Positions 31,450 to 43,062 of a stretch of 48,427 bases of DNA are shown here, in pieces. The stretch is from Punctularia strigosozonata HHB-11173 SS5 (lineage: Eukaryota > Basidiomycota > Agaricomycetes > Corticiales > Punctulariaceae): assembly GCF_000264995.1 (NCBI RefSeq), contig NW_006767440.1:1-48427 (forward strand), in the 5' to 3' direction. Both the position numbers and the translations under genes were made by a program. Numbering within the stretch: the stretch's first letter is position 1; the number at the start of each line of letters is the position of its first letter. The notes under the pieces are model-generated. The model was given only the letters and a program-made list of their open reading frames with translations. It did no database searches and was not told where the DNA came from.

Positions 31450-31917
31450 CTATATTGCTGACGCCACTTCATCGATCATTAGAAAGCCTTGGCCAGACAT
31501 CCCCACACACCCCGCTACGTCAGAGGCAGACCCGCCGAAGTTCATGTTTTGTGCGACTGGGCAGATTTCGAACAAGCTTTGGAAGAGGAGACCCAACTTG
31601 GCATCGCCATATCCTTCACAGGTTACGCAGACGACCGAGCGCGGCACACGCTGTGCAAACCTGACAAATCTCCGCACTTGCCCTCTTTTGAGCGTGGTGA
31701 CTATGGCGGTATACTCCGGCTTATGCTTCTGTCCGGTCAGGACATTGTCGGCATTTAACGGTATAGCCCCTCCTCCGCTCACGTCGCCGGACTGTTGCAT
31801 GCAAAACACTCGCTGGACAAGGTCAAGGACGTTCTGCTCTTCGTCCTGTCTTTCTGGAACAAAGGCCCCTATTACGTGACTATTGCAGTTCCCACTTGAC
31901 TCCGAATAGCCAATCAA
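31450..31917 (-). CDS. Uncharacterised 155-residue ORF
   Basis: An open frame of 155 codons, uninterrupted, with moderately protein-like composition (for example YGDAKLGLLFQSLFEICPVA and a hydrophobic-glycine segment VAGCVGMSGQGFLMI). I recognise no domain. It overlaps the end of the next candidate in a different frame, so only one of the two can be right, or they are parts of one spliced gene. Confidence 0.2.
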   Translation of the reverse strand: MIGYSESSGNCNSHVIGAFVPERQDEEQNVLDLVQRVFCMQQSGDVSGGGAIPLNADNVLTGQKHKPEYTAIVTTLKRGQVRRFVRFAQRVPRSVVCVTCEGYGDAKLGLLFQSLFEICPVAQNMNFGGSASDVAGCVGMSGQGFLMIDEVASAI

Positions 31918-32293
31918 GCTGCCGAAACCATCTTCTTACCCTCTCGGTCAAGTCTCCATATTTCTCCAGACCAAGTGACAGATCCTCGCGGATCACACGA
32001 TCTCTCGGACCACCGTGAGTACGGAGGACGAAGACGGGAGGTTCGTATGAAATTCGATGACGGCGCAGTTTCCTCTCGCGGAAGCGCTCCTGCAAGACCA
32101 CCGTGTCTTTTGCTCTCGAAATGGACTAGCTCGCGAGAACGTTATCAACCATCTCGCCGTTTCGCAAGATCGCGTTCGCAAGATCACATGCAAAACCTGC
32201 CGGCACGGTGCGATTGTTGATTTCAATATTGGTCGCCACCACAACGATCAACGACATATCCTTGTGTCTCTGCGGATGCTCGCGTCTGTACAT
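31880..32293 (-). CDS. Possible small two-exon protein of unknown function
   Basis: ATG at 32293 opens MYRREHPQRHKDMSLIVVVA and stays open for 55 codons. A weak donor after LRNGEM (GTTGAT) and an acceptor TTGCAG about 65 bases later would join it in frame to ERFRERKLRRHRISYEPPVF and LEKYGDLTERVRRWF, ending WELQ and a stop at 31880. Composition looks coding in both halves, and a GTTTATAG lies about 50 bp upstream of the ATG. No family recognised; the donor is not optimal, so the model is tentative. Confidence 0.3.
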
Positions 32294-33051
32294 GTCCGCT
32301 CGGGTGCGCGGTGAGAGGGATTGCGAGCGCGCTATAAACGACGAAGTCGGGTTTATCGCTCCCTCACGTACCCAAGGATAGCATCAGGGATTCGAATGCC
32401 GCCGCCCATATCCCGGTAGACTGGCATGCCGGAGATGATAGAAACCTACCGTCATTTGACGAGTCAATGGCAGTCGAAGCTTATAGTACACCAGCTCTGG
32501 TCCATAGGCCATAAAAGGTATTCCCGTGTTCATATTCGGCACTCCGCCGGTTGCCGAGCGAGGGAAGCCGAACTGCCATGCGCGAGTGTTACGTGCAGTC
32601 GAATCCTCCAGAGTACGGCGCCTTTCGCTTACCCCCGCGGTCGTTCATCGAACAGCGTGTCGCTGAAATCCTGGCGCAGCATGCCCTCAACGGCTCGACT
32701 TTAACGTGCGTCCCCTTGTTATCGATTAATCCCTGACCAGCACCACGTCTCGCTCCAGATGCTCTTGAAATTAGCACTGCATATAACAACTACAATTCCG
32801 ATTCGGTGAAAGTAATGTTTCCATGTTCCATGTTCCATACGCTGGTCCCCAACCGATATGCATCTGCGTACAAACGCGGTTCTTGCGTCACGGAAGTTGC
32901 ACCATCGCTCGTCACCTCCAGTTCATCGTCAAGATAATCAGATTCAAAGCACGCGCGTAGAGTCCATGACGCGTAGCCACACGTCTCCAAAGTACGTTAC
33001 AGTAACCGCGACGAAAAGTACCCCTGATTGACGCATCACAAACCGATCCGT
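32294..33051. other. Intergenic, includes duplicated 3' flank
   Basis: The right part (about 32910-33050) is similar to 34180-34318, the 3' flank of the first intact secreted-protein gene: both contain CCAGTTC.TCGTCAAGA.AATCA and CCAAAGTACGTTA. It is the flank of the duplicated unit. No gene seen. Confidence 0.5.
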
Positions 33052-33420
33052 TCAGTTGTGGAAGATCGACACCTGCTGCGCCACGGAACCGTCACAGATG
33101 GCGACCGCGACGGGCGTGACCGAGCCCCCGAAGAAAGCGACGCACTGGTTCGTGCCGTTGCCCTGACCGTCCGTGACCTGAACCGCGTGCACTGGCTGGC
33201 GACAGCCTGGCCTTCCTCGGCGTTGATTTTGCAGTCCGCCGGGCAGTTGACGATGAACTGGATTATCAGAGCGGCAGTCGTCGCGTTCCTATTTCTGGTC
33301 GTGCATGGTCATAACGGCGTACCTCGGTTCCACCGCCGACCGTGGCGACGAATTCGTTGCCCGAGAGCAGGACGGATTGGTCGTCGGCACTCACGGGAAG
33401 ACCGGGTTTACCGCCGATCA
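33052..33420 (-). pseudogene. Frameshifted copy of the small secreted protein
   Basis: A fragment of the gene intact at 34320-35061. The 5' piece reads ADDQSVLLSGNEFVATVGG and GTE before an intron with the same donor; the 3' exon reads FIVNCPADCKINAEEG, then the frame breaks after QCT (two extra bases compared with the intact copy) and continues in another frame as VTDGQGNGTNQCVAFFGG to a stop at 33052. Exons for the signal peptide and the first half of the mature protein are not found in place. It is offset from the intact gene by about 1.27 kb, together with its 3' flank. Confidence 0.72.
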
Positions 33421-33447
33421 CTGCACCTTGACATCTATATATCGCGT

Positions 33448-33830
33448 CTATCTCGCGTCACTTACCAAGCTCAGAGACAATACCCTCATGGCCGACCTCT
33501 ACGCCGCGTTGAGGCTACCGCCTTCGCTGCGAGTCCTTGCCTCGTTCGCTATATCATCAGTAATGACTCACTGCTGATGATATAGTAGCCGTAGTGGCAC
33601 TACGGCTACTGTCTCCACTATCAGCTTCAACCACGACGGAACTGCCAACGTCGACTTCGAAAACATGGAATAACAGTGTTCATACTCTGTCGGTCTACGG
33701 CTGATATCCCCTTTCGAATGCTCCACAATACCTCTCGCTCGTGATTCTGTCTCGCATCACTTACCAGGCTCAAGAAAATTGCCCGAATTCGTGCCACATG
33801 CTTATGGCCGACCTCTACGCAGGGTCGAGG
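33448..33830. repeat. Local direct repeat about 300 bp apart
   Basis: The segments at about 33448-33520 and 33748-33830 share CTCGC.TCACTTACCA and ATGGCCGACCTCTACGC. They lie upstream of the pseudogene and bracket the double hairpin. They look like decayed duplicate gene DNA. Confidence 0.55.
33549..33608. repeat. Two adjacent perfect hairpins
   Basis: First hairpin: CTATATCATCAG (33549-33560), a 13-base loop, and CTGATGATATAG (33574-33585). Second: TAGCCGTAGTG (33586-33596), one base, and CACTACGGCTA (33598-33608). They touch without a gap. No protein is encoded. Confidence 0.8.
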
Positions 33831-34319
33831 TACTTATCGCATTCGAGCTCTAATCTCATCTATTGTAACATCAGTATGGCCGATGTCTGTGCCAAAAACT
33901 CCAGAGACGACGCGACATAGCCTTCGACAGCATGAAACCGCAATGTTGGTGCGTGCTCTCAATGCTTCCAAGCCTGGCACACATTCACCCGTCATCTCTG
34001 ACCAGAACTAGTGTACTATGATCAGCGTCGTTGTAAATCAGATGTTCTTGTAAACGGCGTTGATCCCGACAACTCGGACTAAGCAGAGGTTGCGCCGTAT
34101 GTTCCCGCCACGCGGATTGTACTCGCACTGATCACCTGAAGTGTTGGTGTTACCGAAGCCCCAATATCTCTCTTAAGTGATCAACATCCAGTTCGTCGTC
34201 AAGACAATCAAATTAAGAGCGCACGCATAGCTGATGATACGCAGCCATACATGCCAAAGTACGTTAAAGTCGCCCCAATGAAAAAACATCCACGAATCAT
34301 TCATCACAAACCAATCCAA

Positions 34320-35061
34320 TCAGAAATTGTTGAAGAAGGACACTTGCTGCGCCTCGGAATTATCGCAGGTGGCGACCGCGACGGGCGTGGCCGATCCTCC
34401 GAGGAAAGCGACGCACTGATTCGTGCCGTTGCCTTGGCCGTCCGTGACCTCGAGCGTGCACTGGCCGGCGATGCCCGTGCCCTCCTCGGCGTCAACGTTG
34501 CAGTCCGCCGGGCAGTTGACGATGAACTGGATCACCGCAGCGTAAGTCGTTGCGTCGCGAATCTGATGTGTATGAGCATAGCGGCGTACCTCGGTTCCAC
34601 CGCTTGGGGTGGCGACGAAGCCGTTGTCCTGCAGCAGAACGGCCTGGCTATCGGTCGAACGCTGGAAGCTGAAGATGTTGGCGCCATTGGTGGACGGGAT
34701 CGCGCGGAATAAAGCTGGGGCGTCGGGCTGATTCTCCTCGAACTGTCCGATTCATATATCACAATCAGCCTCCGAGGTGCACAATCAGAAAGCTTGGTCC
34801 CGCTGCTCACCCAGGCGAGAGTGCCGGCGTCGAGGCCGAATCCGGAGTTCTGGAAGAGATCCCAGCGGATTTTCCCGTTAGACTCGGTGGTGATCGATAC
34901 GCTCGGTACCACTATACGTGGGCCAAATGTTCAGTGACATGCAAGTTGAGTTTCCGCGAGTTGATATACTCACAGGAGATGTTGCAAACTTGGGCACGCT
35001 TCTGCGTAGGTGCGGCAGAGACGGCAACGGCAAGGAGAGAGAGAGCAGCGAAGGACTTCAT
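34320..35061 (-). CDS. Small secreted protein SSP-1 (effector-like, Kex2 site)
   Basis: Exons 35061-34974, 34911-34811, 34742-34590, 34526-34320; 182 residues. A signal peptide (MKSFAALSLLAVAVSAAP) is followed by a Kex2 dibasic site (QKR) before the mature start AQVCNIS. The mature protein has a conserved block NGKIRWDLFQNSGFG ... LAWFEENQPDAPALFRAI ... IFSFQRSTDS, then a Cys-bearing half FIVNCPADCN ... QCTLEVTDGQGNGTNQCVAF ... ATCDNSEAQQVSFFNNF. The pattern suggests an all-beta extracellular fold with disulfides. I do not recognise a named family. A paralogue lies at 37066-37906 and a broken copy at 33052-33420. Splice positions are shared with the paralogue. Function unknown; effector or wall-associated roles are only inference. 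Confidence 0.85.
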
Positions 35062-35173
35062 TATGATGTTGGTGGTTGGACGTGTGGTGAGAGGTAAAGT
35101 TCAGGTGGAAGCAAAGGGCACTAGAGCGAAATTGGAGTGTACTGTTGAAGGCGATAGAGAAGAAAGCGCAATG

Positions 35174-35220
35174 GGTCGCAGACCTGGGGCTACACCGTCA
35201 ACCAACAAGTCCTTATATAC
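35174..35220 (-). promoter_or_regulatory. TATA box and shared downstream element of SSP-1
   Basis: TATATAAGG lies at 35219-35211 (minus strand). The 16-base sequence CCCCAGGTCTGCGACC (minus strand, 35189-35174) follows 22 bases later. The same pair with nearly the same spacing precedes the paralogue SSP-2. Confidence 0.65.
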
Positions 35221-36196
35221 CAAACCATGTAAACTGCTTTGCGTTCGTAGACGGATAGAAGCTACCTCTGCCCGTGGTGTGCTTGGCAACATACCGAGGA
35301 AGCCGCCCACGTTTCGTGCTGCTTCTGCGTCAGACCGAGGCCTTGAGTAGACACGCGCACGGCGGATACATGGTAAATGCATGGTGACCCAGACGTGCGT
35401 GTGCATGTAACTAAATGTACAGCCCTTCGGGAACTTTGTCAAACCTCATTGAAATGTAGTATACTTGAAGTACGTACGATACGGAAATTGGCGCCACATG
35501 CGACTAACGATGCACTATAGTGTAGGTTTCAGGTATTCAAGCAACGCAATGCCAATTATTCTCACCAGCAAGTCATAGTACCACCAAACACGCAGCAAGG
35601 GCCGGCACAACATTATATTCCCTATACTATTCCCTATACACGAAGGCTGCTGCAAGTTAGTACCTCCGGTGGTCAACTGAGGGAGACTCCGCCCAGGGAT
35701 ATACTGCTTTGCAGTATTGGTGAATATCATATGCATCGATAATTCCTTCGACGGATAGGCGGAACCCATTCCGATCCATGTCCATTGACTTGGCGTTGAT
35801 ACTGCACTGAACGACTGGGAGAGGAGAAACGGAAGGTCGTGGCGCATCAGATATACACTGGCGATCACATCAGCTGGAGCGTCCACCCCGTCGTTGCAAC
35901 GAGTGAGCACTCAAGCAGTTAGCGACGTGAACGGGACTTTGAATCGTTGAAGAGGCTCTAGGGCCTGGGCCCCCCAGCATCGGGCGATGGATGCGCGGCC
36001 GAACATGGGCACCAGTTCCGTGACAGCGATGATCCGTGGTTGATCAGAGCTTCTACTTTTGGCTGTACTTGCGTCAACAACTATGCACCCCTGATGCACT
36101 CAACACCGATGGCCAGTCGGAGCGATGACCGTGAAACCCGCGGCTAGTCGTGGCGCGTTTTAAAGAACGATTTCCGCACCGCCACTCGTGGCAATA
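35221..36196. other. Intergenic between secreted-protein genes
   Basis: About 1 kb upstream of SSP-1 up to the MITE. Minus-strand ORFs (35515-35910 and 35911-36099) have no recognisable features. Nothing else is supported. Confidence 0.5.
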
Positions 36197-36871
36197 TACA
36201 GTGATCCACCGTTCCCTTGGACAGGAAAAATTGTACTGCGCATTGCTCCTCCCATGGGCTCTCGTTCTTCTTTAAATTAGCATCATTAGTTAGCTGTACA
36301 TCCTGCCCATTTACCCAAATATTTTTGGAGTAGTAGGTATCCTAAAACAATTCTGAGAGCCATAATACGGGTGACCCCCTCACAGCCACTTTACCGTTCC
36401 TCTGGACAGCGGTTTTCCCACGCCGTTTGTGACTTTGCCGTATTGCCGCTGTGAGCGCGGGAAACCTTTCGGAGGTTAACCGACAGTCACATGGCTGCCT
36501 TAGCTGCTGCTCCGCCGAAGCATGCAGAAACCTGGAGCGATATTGGGCCCATTAGTACATGTACCCTCATGAGCTCAGTTGCAGATAGTGCTTTCAGCAC
36601 TGTAGAGTCTGAATATGTACACTGATTTGTGGTACAGTAGCTCACAAACACCTCAAAGCCCACATAAAGATTAAGAGCACAGCCACCATGGTGTTTCCGA
36701 TTTTTCATTCGAGTAAAACACTACATATTGTTCATCGGGCTACAAGAGATGGTGAGGATCCATTGGATGTATATATATATAAATAATCAAGAGGAAAGAG
36801 TCAGGCGATGTGGAGAAATTAGCCCGTGTCCAAGGGAGTGGTGCTGTCCAGAGGAACGGTGGATCACTGTA
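36197..36871. mobile_element. Tc1/mariner-type MITE with TA duplication
   Basis: Element 36199-36869 (671 bp), flanked by TA at 36197-36198 and 36870-36871. The left end is CAGTGATCCACCGTTCC; the right end is its inverted copy, and the terminal 26 bases match at 24. CAGTG and the TA target fit Tc1/mariner superfamily elements. No transposase is encoded. A further copy of CCGTTCCTCTGGACAGC lies inside at 36394-36410, which suggests internal rearrangement or nesting. Confidence 0.85.
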
Positions 36872-37065
36872 AATCTGAAGATGAGCAGTTGGCCATCGCA
36901 TGCAAGTAGTACACCAGGGATGTCGACTAAACTTGTCGCGAATGCATTTCGCGCTAGCACCAGCTCGGCTTCTTTCTCAATCGACCAGCGGTTGTTCTTC
37001 CCAAAAAATACTAATGTACAGCAATGTACAGTAATTAGTATATGATCATTTGCTCCTCTAATTCC

Positions 37066-37906
37066 CTACTCGTCGGAGACCTCGGGGGAGTTGTTGAAAA
37101 ATAGGACTTGCTGCATTATGATCATCAGTAAGAGCGGGAGCATACTACATGCACCTGTCTCACCTGAGCGGTCGATCCGTCGCAGGTGCCAATCGCTACT
37201 GGCGTCTGAGCACCGCCATTAAACGAGACACATTGACCGGTCCCGGCGCCGCTGCCGTCGCTGACCTCCATCGTGCACTGATCTGCTACGAGCTCTCCAG
37301 AGCCAGCACCAAGGTTGCAGGTTGCGGGGCAAGATACGATGAACTAATGATACAATGGATCAGCCCTAACGTACTCGTGGAATTCGCAATGATCTCACCT
37401 CGGTGCCACTTCCAGAAGCGAACCCGGATCCGGATTGGGCAACCTCCGCAGAATCGGTACTGCGCTGGAAGGTGAAGATCGTAGGACCGTTGGTCGAACC
37501 GACCGCCCTGAACTTGGCGGGACCGTCCGGCTGGCTTTCCTGAAACTGATTCCAATCCCAGTTTACAACAGTTCCATTCGATATCAAAGGGAGGAACAAA
37601 TTAACTGACCCATGCCAGCTGTCCAGACTGGATTCCGAATCCATCAGCGTCGAAGAGGTCCCAACGGATCGTGCCTGATATGCTCGTTTGTATGAGCGTT
37701 GACCGGATGTTAGCATTGCATCCTTACCAGAAGGATCCGATGCAGTCACGATCGACAAATCCGAGATGGCTACAAATCGGATGAAAATACATTTACGGCA
37801 TAGTCGCGTACGACTCACCCGAAAGGTTGCAAACTTGAGCTCGCTTGCCGGCCGGAGCAGCAGTCACAAGCGAAAGAAGGGCAGCGAGAACGACGAAAGA
37901 CTTCAT
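37066..37906 (-). CDS. Small secreted protein SSP-2, paralogue of SSP-1
   Basis: Exons 37906-37819, 37769-37728, 37674-37610, 37545-37399, 37343-37164, 37110-37066; 188 residues. Signal peptide (MKSFVVLAALLSLVTAAP), Kex2 site GKR, mature start AQVCNLS. Conserved blocks: GTIRWDLFDADGFGI, LAWFQESQPDGPAKFRAV, IFTFQRSTDSAEVAQ, FIVSCPATCN, DQCTMEVSDGSGAGTGQCVSF and AIGTCDGSTAQQVLFFNN, with a C-terminal extension SPEVSDE that SSP-1 lacks. It has two introns not present in SSP-1: one after SDPS and one before QVLFFNN. Cys positions match SSP-1. The gene looks intact, with canonical splice sites throughout. Confidence 0.85.
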
Positions 37907-37978
37907 GACGAGATGAATATGGTTGAGCGAACAAAGGACGTAAAGTTGGGAGATAGAAGTTGAGATAGGAGTTGGAAA

Positions 37979-38024
37979 GGTCGCAGACCTGGGGGGTTGC
38001 GCCGTACTCACTGACCTTTTTATA
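37979..38024 (-). promoter_or_regulatory. TATA box and shared downstream element of SSP-2
   Basis: TATAAAAAGG lies at 38024-38015 (minus strand), about 110 bp upstream of the ATG. The 16-base element CCCCAGGTCTGCGACC is at 37994-37979, 21 bases downstream of the TATA box, as in SSP-1. Confidence 0.68.
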
Positions 38025-39486
38025 TTGAGAGCCGTAGATTCAAAGCGATGCGAAACGAGTCGAAACGAGTCAGGCTCCCACATTTGTGTTTCAGCTCGGA
38101 TCCATGTGACAATGATTGAAGGTGGCGAAGAGCGCGAGTGCTATAGGGACTATTCTTGCGATGCAGTTGCCAGAATGTAGCCTACCAACACGCTTGCGGC
38201 AAGAATCCCAAGATGCGTCATCGGTATTGTATCATTCCCGAGCGGATACTTCTGTTGACAGATCATTCCGCACGGCCTTACCGGACAGGACCAAGTGTCG
38301 CAGGTAGTCCGTGAAGTACCAAATTTGCGCTAACAAGTCTTTTTCTGCCATTGCGAGCGCTTTTGGTCCCTTAATATGATCCGTTTGTAGACCAGAACGA
38401 CATGCAACTCTCGGAAGCCACCCTTCCATGTGAAGCAGAGACAGGCATCGAGGAGTGCCTGCGTCATTCTCTTGTGGCTATATGGCACGAAGAACATTCG
38501 AGGGGAACAAGGATGAGCCCGTCGTCGCATCGAAACGTGCATCTAAGCCTGTGAGATGTGTTCGTCATAGATGATGCGCCGAACTTGACAAGCAGTAAAG
38601 AGTGCCTCGGGCGACAAACCTGAGCCGTCCAGAGACCTTAGTGCCGGAGGGATGTCTTGACAACACCTGGGAGGCAACACAGCCAAACCACGAACACAAT
38701 CAAACGCACACGTTTGACAGCGGGCGGTCGACCCGAGGAAGTGTCGATATTTTGAGGAGCGCACCGGTGGGCCGCATCAATCGGACAGCGCAGCAGAGAG
38801 AAGGGAGTGTGAGCTTCGCATCGGGGTCAAATGTGTAGATATATGTGCATGTCTGTGCTGCAGTGCATGCAGTTCGCAAGTGACAGACGGTCCCGCGCGT
38901 GGAGCGTCCAAAAAGAGGCGGCCGGGCTCGGCATTGGGCAGTGGCACAGCAAAATCACGTGGCCGAGCCCCTATCCAGAGCCGTCGGCGCAAATTCAGAC
39001 CTAAGTATGCGCAACCCTGACTCAAGTGATGGAGTATTGTCTGCGCACTGACGCCGAGCCGGCAAGGGTGAAATCGCGAGACCACGAAGGAGAACAAGCA
39101 GGTTGCGAAGAGGAAGACTATGTCCATGCGCTTCCCATTCGCTACACACGCGATCGGATAGTAGGATAGGAAATCATGGCAGGATTTCGCGAGTAATCAG
39201 AGGTCTGCTTCGGCCACTAGGTCTTCTTCGCGGTATATCCAGCTTCGCCTACCGCTTGAGGTTTGTGGGAGGTTCTTCTGAAGTTGGTGTTGAGAGCTAT
39301 GCTGTCATACACCATCGCGTCCAAGTGCGAGGGTCCACCGGTTGGACCCGACTCTTCGCTTGGGTATTGTCTTGAGTACACAAGAGATAGATTAACAAAT
39401 GTCGTCATCACGCACCGGTCAACGCCGCCAGTTGTTCGGCTTGATCGGTATGACCCAGGTCCTCTTCATCTACATCTATAGGCATC
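38025..39486. other. Intergenic, no supported gene
   Basis: Minus-strand ORFs at 38232-38764 and 38777-39127 are short and do not join into a convincing model. The 39127 ORF begins with a hydrophobic stretch (MDIVFLFATCLFSFVV) but continues with low-quality composition. No RNA genes seen. Confidence 0.45.
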
Positions 39487-40160
39487 TCAATGAGTACTAC
39501 ATAGTAGATGGTTGGACGAACACAGCCACGACGAACCTGTTGATAACACGGGCAGTATAAGCCCCCCGAGTTTTGGAGCTGCGAGTCGTTCAAGAATCTC
39601 TGTTGCCGGCGGTAGCACGAATGGTTCGAGGTCCCAGCAGTCCTCGATAAGGGCCCAGATGGAGTCACTCAATCCTAGCCCAACAGCGTGCAGTGGACGG
39701 GAAGGACGCGCGCCCAACCTTCAACACCACAGTGTAATCGACTCGTATCTCGTAGAATGGCATCCTGTCGTCGAAGACCTGGACACGCCGAGGAAAGGGA
39801 CAATGTTCTGATGCAGAAGTCGTTTCCAGATCACGGCTTCCTTGCAAAAAAAAAAACAGAACTCCGAGTCAGTTCTCATTGCAAGGCAGCATGACGCGTC
39901 GGACGAACGGTCAAGGACAAACCTGTTTGTAATTGCGATCGCCGGCATGCAAGCCCGATGACCTTCAGAGCGACGAGCGATCCATTGTGCGCTCCTCTCC
40001 AGACGTCCGAGAAGCCTCCGGAGGAGTCAGATTCTTCGTCGGCTGACTTCACCAAGCCCGATAGCCGGTATGATGTAGGCAGGAGCCCAGTTTCGCCGCA
40101 CAAGCGGTTCAGCTCGCGCAAGGTGGCCTGACATACTCGATCAGTCCGAGACAGCATGTC
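39487..40160 (-). pseudogene. TKL-type protein kinase remnant lacking the catalytic core
   Basis: The first part has a kinase N-lobe: helical lead CQATLRELNRLCGETGLLPTSY, Gly-rich loop SSGGFSDVWRG, the VALK lysine (LVALKVIG), an intron with a long T-rich acceptor tract near 39845, then helix C and strand: CKEAVIWKRLLHQNIVPFLG. Instead of the HRD and DFG motifs, the sequence jumps to subdomain IX-XI pieces: RMPFYEIRVDYTVVLKVGRA and, in another frame, GLSDSIWALIEDCWDLEP ... PPATEILERLAA. About 120 residues of the catalytic core are absent and the 3' part is frameshifted. The intact relatives are the expanded TKL kinases of Agaricomycetes. I call it a pseudogene. Confidence 0.68.
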
Positions 40161-40941
40161 GAGTTTCTGAAGGATGTCGAGTAAACAAGGAGGTCGTGAT
40201 ACGCGTAGCTTGTCGCATGCGTGCTCACCTCATCGAGCCCGTCTATGCGCGTTTGCAGATTCGCCGAGGACTCGAAACCTCCTTGCATAGTTGTGAAAGC
40301 CTGATGAAGTTTGATTTGTTGCGTTTGTCAAGCCCTGACGTAGCTGACGACCCCAACTTGCTGGAGGGATATCTATCACAAGCAGACAGAGCGAAGTGGT
40401 CTTGTTAGGTTCCCATCCATGATGCACGATCAGTCGATGATCAATCGGAATTGAGCCTGGCAGCGATGAAGGACAAATAGCATCTGCATAAGTCTGTTCG
40501 CAGAGAACTGGGGAGGTGCGACTTCGATTCACATCTCTTCTCCGTCGTCCATGCGGCGACCAAGCGCAAGCAAACACGGGAGACGTTTTCCGGGCATATC
40601 CAGCAGTAATATCTCACACAACTACGCTCTGGTTCGGCAAATAACATTCTACTCGTCATGAGGTGCACGAATGCACAACGACTACCTCGCGATCATTTGC
40701 CCGAACTGTGTCGTAATGTTCGTGCGGGCCAGCGTTTGCCATGATGCCGCGCACGCTGCGGCAAGCAGTGAACAGTCGTCGATAAGGACCGTGGTCGTCG
40801 CTTCGAAGTGGATCGAGTGGACTGTTCGCAGGGCTGCATTATTCAGACATGGGCTACGACCCACTTTGATGGTAAAGGGCATATATACCCCGAAGTGCAT
40901 GCGCCGGAACAACAGAAGGGACTGAAGACGATATTGCAACT
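40161..40941. other. Upstream flank of kinase remnant and AKR promoter
   Basis: The minus strand may hold more of the kinase-type regulatory helix region (40230-40577) but without a clear motif. The last few hundred bases before 40942 are the AKR promoter; TATATA at 40879-40884 is about 60 bp upstream of the ATG. Confidence 0.45.
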
Positions 40942-42716
<1,775 letters not shown>

Positions 42717-43062
42717 GCGCCGGACCGAGAAGTTCGCATTGTAGATGAATCATAGGTCGCATTCAGCGTATCCCAGGCCGGAATTCAGACTCTGGAATAC
42801 CTTGAGATGTCATCCAATAAATACATAATATTTATGTCAACAAATACAGATACACTTGACCACGCAACAAGATTCGATGCTATTCCTGGTAGTTAAGAGG
42901 TGTAACGAGGGTGCAGAATGTGATGGGTCTAGCAGAGACGAGAAGCGCAGGAACAAGGAACGGAGAGGTCGGCGTCGAGCACGACAGAGCATCAACCATG
43001 TAGAGTCCAAGAATGAACGAAACGAGGAGAGATATGCGCATGTAAGCCGCGTCGGTGCCGCA
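42717..43062. other. Convergent intergenic region
   Basis: 3' flanks of the AKR gene (+) and the EST1/SMG6-like gene (-). AATAAATACATAATA near 42817 may contain the AKR polyadenylation signal. Confidence 0.55.

Noticed and set aside
32386-32400. Second B-box-like sequence (GGATTCGAAT)
   Set aside because: No pairing stem and no A box at the needed distance.
36199-36869. Solo LTR
   Set aside because: The ends are inverted repeats with a TA target, not TG...CA ends with a 4-6 bp target duplication.
38777-39127. Minus ORF starting with a hydrophobic, signal-like stretch
   Set aside because: The rest has no secreted-protein features, no Kex2 or Cys pattern, and no splice continuation that improves it.
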